The translations under genes and the position numbers were made by a program. The notes under the pieces were generated by a model that searched no databases, was not told where the DNA came from, and worked only from the letters and a program-made list of their open reading frames with translations. Of a stretch of 64,000 nucleotides of DNA, positions 61,557 through 64,000 are shown piece after piece. The first letter of the stretch is position 1; each line of letters begins with the position of its first letter. Origin of the DNA: Clostridia bacterium (lineage in GTDB: Bacteria > Bacillota > Clostridia > Christensenellales > Aristaeellaceae); the NCBI GenBank assembly GCA_900769875.1, contig CAAGII010000147.1, positions 1 to 64,000 on the forward strand. Reading direction: 5' to 3'.

Positions 61557-61603
61557 AAAAAGCGAAGCCGCCCCGGCCTGATGGCTGTGACGGCTCCGCT
61601 TTT
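61557..61603. terminator. Bidirectional terminator between the exporter and jag
   Basis: AAAAAGCGAAGCCG (61557-61570) pairs with CGGCTCCGCTTTT (61591-61603), one mismatch, with A/T runs on both sides. Confidence 0.85.
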
Positions 61604-61629
61604 CTATGGGGGCTGCTGCGTCCGGGCTG

Positions 61630-62751
61630 TTATGCCTTGCGCAGCGTGATGACCACATGACGGTTGGGCTCTTCACCCTCGGAATGGGTATCCACCGCCT
61701 CGTTGGCCTGCAGCGCGCTGTGGATGATACGGCGCTCATAGGGATTCATGGGCTCCAGGCTGACCTTGCGGCCGGTTTTGACGGCGCGGTTGGCCATGCG
61801 GTTGGCAAGGCGAATCAGCGTATCCTCACGCTTGGCGCGGTAGTTCTCGGTATCCAGGGTCACGCGCGTGTAACCCTCCTGATCGTGGTTCACCTTCAGG
61901 CTGGTCAGATACTGCAGCGCATCCAGCGTTTCGCCGCGGCGGCCGATCAGCACGCCCAGCGTATCGCCGGTCATCTGTACAAACACGTTGCCCTCTTCGT
62001 CATTGCCCACGGCAACGTCCACCTCCACGCCCATCAGATGGGTCAGCTCGCGCAGGAAGCTCTGCGCCTTGCCGGCGGCGGAATCGGGCGTCACATCCTC
62101 GTTGGCCAGCATGGTGACCACGGGCTTTTCGATGGGCTTCACCGGAGCCTTGGGCGACAGGGGCTTCTTCTCCTGCTCGGGCTTCTCGGCCTTTTCGGCC
62201 TTCTCCGCCTTGGGCTGGCGCGGCTGCTTGGGCTTGTCCGCTTTGGGCTGACGCTGGCGGGGGGCGCGCGCGGGCTTTTCAGGCTTTGCCGCGGCCTCGG
62301 CAGCGTCCTGCGCGGGCGCGGCAGGCGCGGCTTCCGCCTGTACGGGAGCGGCGGCAGAAGCTTCCTTGACCTCGGTCTTGGGCTCGGCGGGCTTCTTCTG
62401 GGGGGCGGTGCGGCGCACAGGCTCGGGGCGCGCGGGCTTTGATTCCACGATCTTCACGGCCTCCGCCTTCGGCTCTTCTTTGGGCTCAGCGGGCTTCGGC
62501 TCACTCCTGCGGGCAGGCTTGGGCTCGGGCTTCTTCTGCTCAAAGAGGATGCTCAGCAGATCATCTTCCTCTTCCTTTTCCTTCAGCGTCACGCGAACCT
62601 TGGTGGGACGGGAGCCAAAGAGACCGAACAGACCCTTGCTGCCCTCCTCCAGCACCAGTACGTCCACATCGCTGATAGCCGCGTCCAGCTCGGACAGCGC
62701 GGCGGCTACAGCCTCTTCATAGGTCTTTGCGCTCTTCTCAACCGACTTCAT
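61630..62751 (-). CDS. jag: Jag/KhpB RNA-binding protein with a long low-complexity insert
   Basis: The 373-aa protein has the Jag-N domain (SAKTYEEAVAAALSELDAAISDVDVLVLEEGSKGLFGLFG, ~5-45). A ~180-residue insert very rich in Lys, Pro, Ala and Glu follows, then a KH domain (with MTGDTLGVLIGRRGETLDALQYLTSL) and an R3H domain (RAKREDTLIRLANRMANRAVKTG). KhpB/Jag binds RNA with KhpA and links to cell elongation and sporulation. Usual lengths are ~210-260 aa, so the linker is long. It overlaps yidC as ATGA. Confidence 0.94.
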   Translation of the reverse strand: MKSVEKSAKTYEEAVAAALSELDAAISDVDVLVLEEGSKGLFGLFGSRPTKVRVTLKEKEEEDDLLSILFEQKKPEPKPARRSEPKPAEPKEEPKAEAVKIVESKPARPEPVRRTAPQKKPAEPKTEVKEASAAAPVQAEAAPAAPAQDAAEAAAKPEKPARAPRQRQPKADKPKQPRQPKAEKAEKAEKPEQEKKPLSPKAPVKPIEKPVVTMLANEDVTPDSAAGKAQSFLRELTHLMGVEVDVAVGNDEEGNVFVQMTGDTLGVLIGRRGETLDALQYLTSLKVNHDQEGYTRVTLDTENYRAKREDTLIRLANRMANRAVKTGRKVSLEPMNPYERRIIHSALQANEAVDTHSEGEEPNRHVVITLRKA

Positions 62752-63755
62752 TTGACGGTACCCCCCTCATTGCTCATGAGCAGTTCTTTTGCTTCCTTGG
62801 CGTCCAGATACTTGTTGATGACAATATTCTCGATCACGGCAATCACGTTGGCGGCCACCCAGTACAGGGAGAAGGCGGCGTTTGAGCTCGAGCAGATGTA
62901 CAGGGAGAACAGCGGGAAGAACCAGTTCATGAAGCCCATGTTGTTCTGCTTGTTCACGGGATTGCCCTGCGCGTCCTTTTCGGGCGCGGGCTGGGAGGGA
63001 GTGAGCTTGGTCATCAGCACCTGGGTCAGGCAGGCCATCAGGGGCAGGATGAAGTAGCCGTTCATATCCTTCATGATGGAGAAGGAGGCGATGAACAGGT
63101 TGAACGTCCAGCCGTCCAGCACGCCGGTGTTGACATAGAATTCGGTCTCCTGCAGCGCGGCGTTCAGGGTGACGATGGTGCTGTTCAGGTTCGCGCCGGA
63201 GAGGCAGTCTTCCGCGAGGCCGAAGGTGGTCATCAGCCACTCAAGGTTCTCGCCGGTAATCATCCGCTGCCAGATATCGGCGGGGATCATGCGCAGGGTG
63301 TTCAGATCGGGCAGCTGACCGGCGAACGGGCTGTCAGGCATCCACAGGTTTCTGACCCAGAGCCAGCCCTGCATTTCGGGAGCCTTGCCCTGCAGCATGT
63401 CCATCACCTGCTGCACCACCTGCTCGTTGGCCACCATGCGCATGGCGGCGAACATGGCAAACAGGATGGGCATGGTCAGAAGAATCGGCAGGCAGGAGGA
63501 GAGGGGATTGATCTTCTCCTTCTTGTACAGCTCGTTCATTTTCAGATTGAGCTTTTCCTTGTCGTTGGCGTACTTCTTCTGCAGCGCGTTGATCTTGGGC
63601 TGAATCTTCTGCGTCTTGCGCATGGAGAGGCGGCTCTTGTAATCGAAGGGGACGATGATTACACGGATCAGCAGCGTGAAGACGACGATGGACCAGCCGT
63701 AGTTATGGATGACGGAATTGATGCCAACCAGGATGCCTCTTAGAAACTCGTTCAT
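62748..63755 (-). CDS. yidC: Membrane protein insertase YidC/Oxa1 (SpoIIIJ-type)
   Basis: The 335-aa insertase has the conserved Oxa1 region: IVVFTLLIRVIIVPFDYKSRLSMRKTQKIQPKINALQKKY near residues 20-60, with the hydrophilic-groove Arg, then SSCLPILLTMPILFAMFAAM and late helices ending YWVAANVIAVIENIVI. About five helices are expected. A ~130-residue extracellular segment between helices 2 and 3 (~115-215) is longer than usual. It inserts proteins in the membrane and often serves engulfed forespores. GGAGGG precedes the ATG. Confidence 0.95.
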   Translation of the reverse strand: MNEFLRGILVGINSVIHNYGWSIVVFTLLIRVIIVPFDYKSRLSMRKTQKIQPKINALQKKYANDKEKLNLKMNELYKKEKINPLSSCLPILLTMPILFAMFAAMRMVANEQVVQQVMDMLQGKAPEMQGWLWVRNLWMPDSPFAGQLPDLNTLRMIPADIWQRMITGENLEWLMTTFGLAEDCLSGANLNSTIVTLNAALQETEFYVNTGVLDGWTFNLFIASFSIMKDMNGYFILPLMACLTQVLMTKLTPSQPAPEKDAQGNPVNKQNNMGFMNWFFPLFSLYICSSSNAAFSLYWVAANVIAVIENIVINKYLDAKEAKELLMSNEGGTVK

Positions 63756-63761
63756 GCAGGT

Positions 63762-64000
63762 CTATTCCCTCCTTATCATGGTGTGGGGATCCTCCGGCAC
63801 GGGGTCGTAGCCACCCTTGCTCAGCGGATTGCAGCGCAATATGCGCCATGCCGCCATACCTCCGCCCTTCAGGGCGCCGTAGCGCTCGATGGCGGTTACG
63901 GCGTACTGCGAGCAGGTGGGGAAGTAACGGCAGCAGGGCGCGCGCTTGCGACGGCTGAGGTTGCGCCGGTAAAACCGGACGCAGCCAAGGAGCAACCGCT
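63762..64000 (-). CDS. yidD: Membrane protein insertion efficiency factor YidD (5' end cut by window)
   Basis: The 77+ residues show the YidD signature: [43 protein letters not shown]...[16 protein letters not shown]. It is a small membrane-associated helper of YidC, encoded just upstream of it. A TTG occurs at 63995, but the frame stays open to the edge (an Arg codon precedes it), so the true start is probably just outside. The order yidD-yidC-jag normally follows dnaA-rpmH-rnpA, placing oriC nearby. Confidence 0.93.
   Translation of the reverse strand, partial: RLLLGCVRFYRRNLSRRKRAPCCRYFPTCSQYAVTAIERYGALKGGGMAAWRILRCNPLSKGGYDPVPEDPHTMIRRE

Overview
The window reads as chromosomal DNA of a GC-rich, anaerobic, spore-forming Clostridia-type Firmicute. 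The evidence is a class III ribonucleotide reductase (NrdD/NrdG), sporulation genes (SpoIIE, a GerQ-like coat protein, YidC/Jag of the SpoIIIJ type), type III glutamine synthetase, PyrK/PyrD type 1B, strong AGGAGG ribosome sites and consensus sigma-A promoters. A plant-cell-wall (pectin/rhamnogalacturonan) lifestyle, as in gut or rumen Christensenellales-like bacteria, is an inference. The right edge (yidD-yidC-jag on the minus strand) is the classic origin-proximal block, so dnaA/oriC probably lies just beyond base 64000. No tRNA, rRNA, CRISPR array, IS element or prophage was recognised.

Layout. 1-206: tail of a plus-strand gene. 385-5625 (minus): a DUF2232/YybS-like membrane protein, rplI, dnaB, yhaM, a lipoprotein and a C_GCAxxG_C_C protein in one operon. 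5767-8883 (plus): glycosyltransferase, cytosolic class-A-beta-lactamase-fold protein and an unknown. 9076-19175 (plus): a large carbohydrate-import operon with a small membrane protein, two CUT1 permeases, a 693-aa binding lipoprotein, two pairs of unrecognised four-helix membrane proteins each followed by an MsmX/UgpC-type ATPase, and a rhamnogalacturonan acetylesterase-like enzyme. 19455-21773: spoIIE. 21909-24565 (minus): cytosolic GH28 and GH105 pectin enzymes. 24680-29641: SIMPL protein, murI, an EF-G paralogue, a candidate small RNA and a prolyl-tRNA-editing-like protein. 29690-33671 (minus): an Amt-PII fusion and glnN, the latter behind an attenuator-like leader. 34058-38638: yerC-pcrA-ligA. 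38633-44680: coat protein, alr-M20 peptidase-dppA, an M50 protease, scpAB and a small metal-binding protein. 44931-48471: a second CUT1 importer without its own ATPase. 48620-51402 (minus): nrdDG. 51804-57546 (minus): pyrC-K-D-F-E-B-I. 57767-61550: mscL, a flavin reductase-like protein and an ABC-2 exporter. 61630-64000 (minus): jag, yidC, yidD.

How the genes work together. The 9-19 kb importer, its co-transcribed acetylesterase and the adjacent signal-less GH28/GH105 enzymes suggest that pectic oligosaccharides are imported and finished in the cytoplasm. The second importer probably borrows an MsmX-type ATPase. glnN and amt-PII form a nitrogen-assimilation pair. alr, the M20 peptidase and DppA suggest salvage of D-amino-acid peptides.

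Most interesting: the two pairs of four-helix proteins interleaved with two ATPases in the importer operon; a stand-alone candidate sRNA whose hexaloop is CCUCCU (anti-Shine-Dalgarno); and a glnN leader where a hairpin with an A1/G4 hexaloop overlaps a terminator, as in ANTAR antitermination. All of these come from reading the sequence; no database search was possible.
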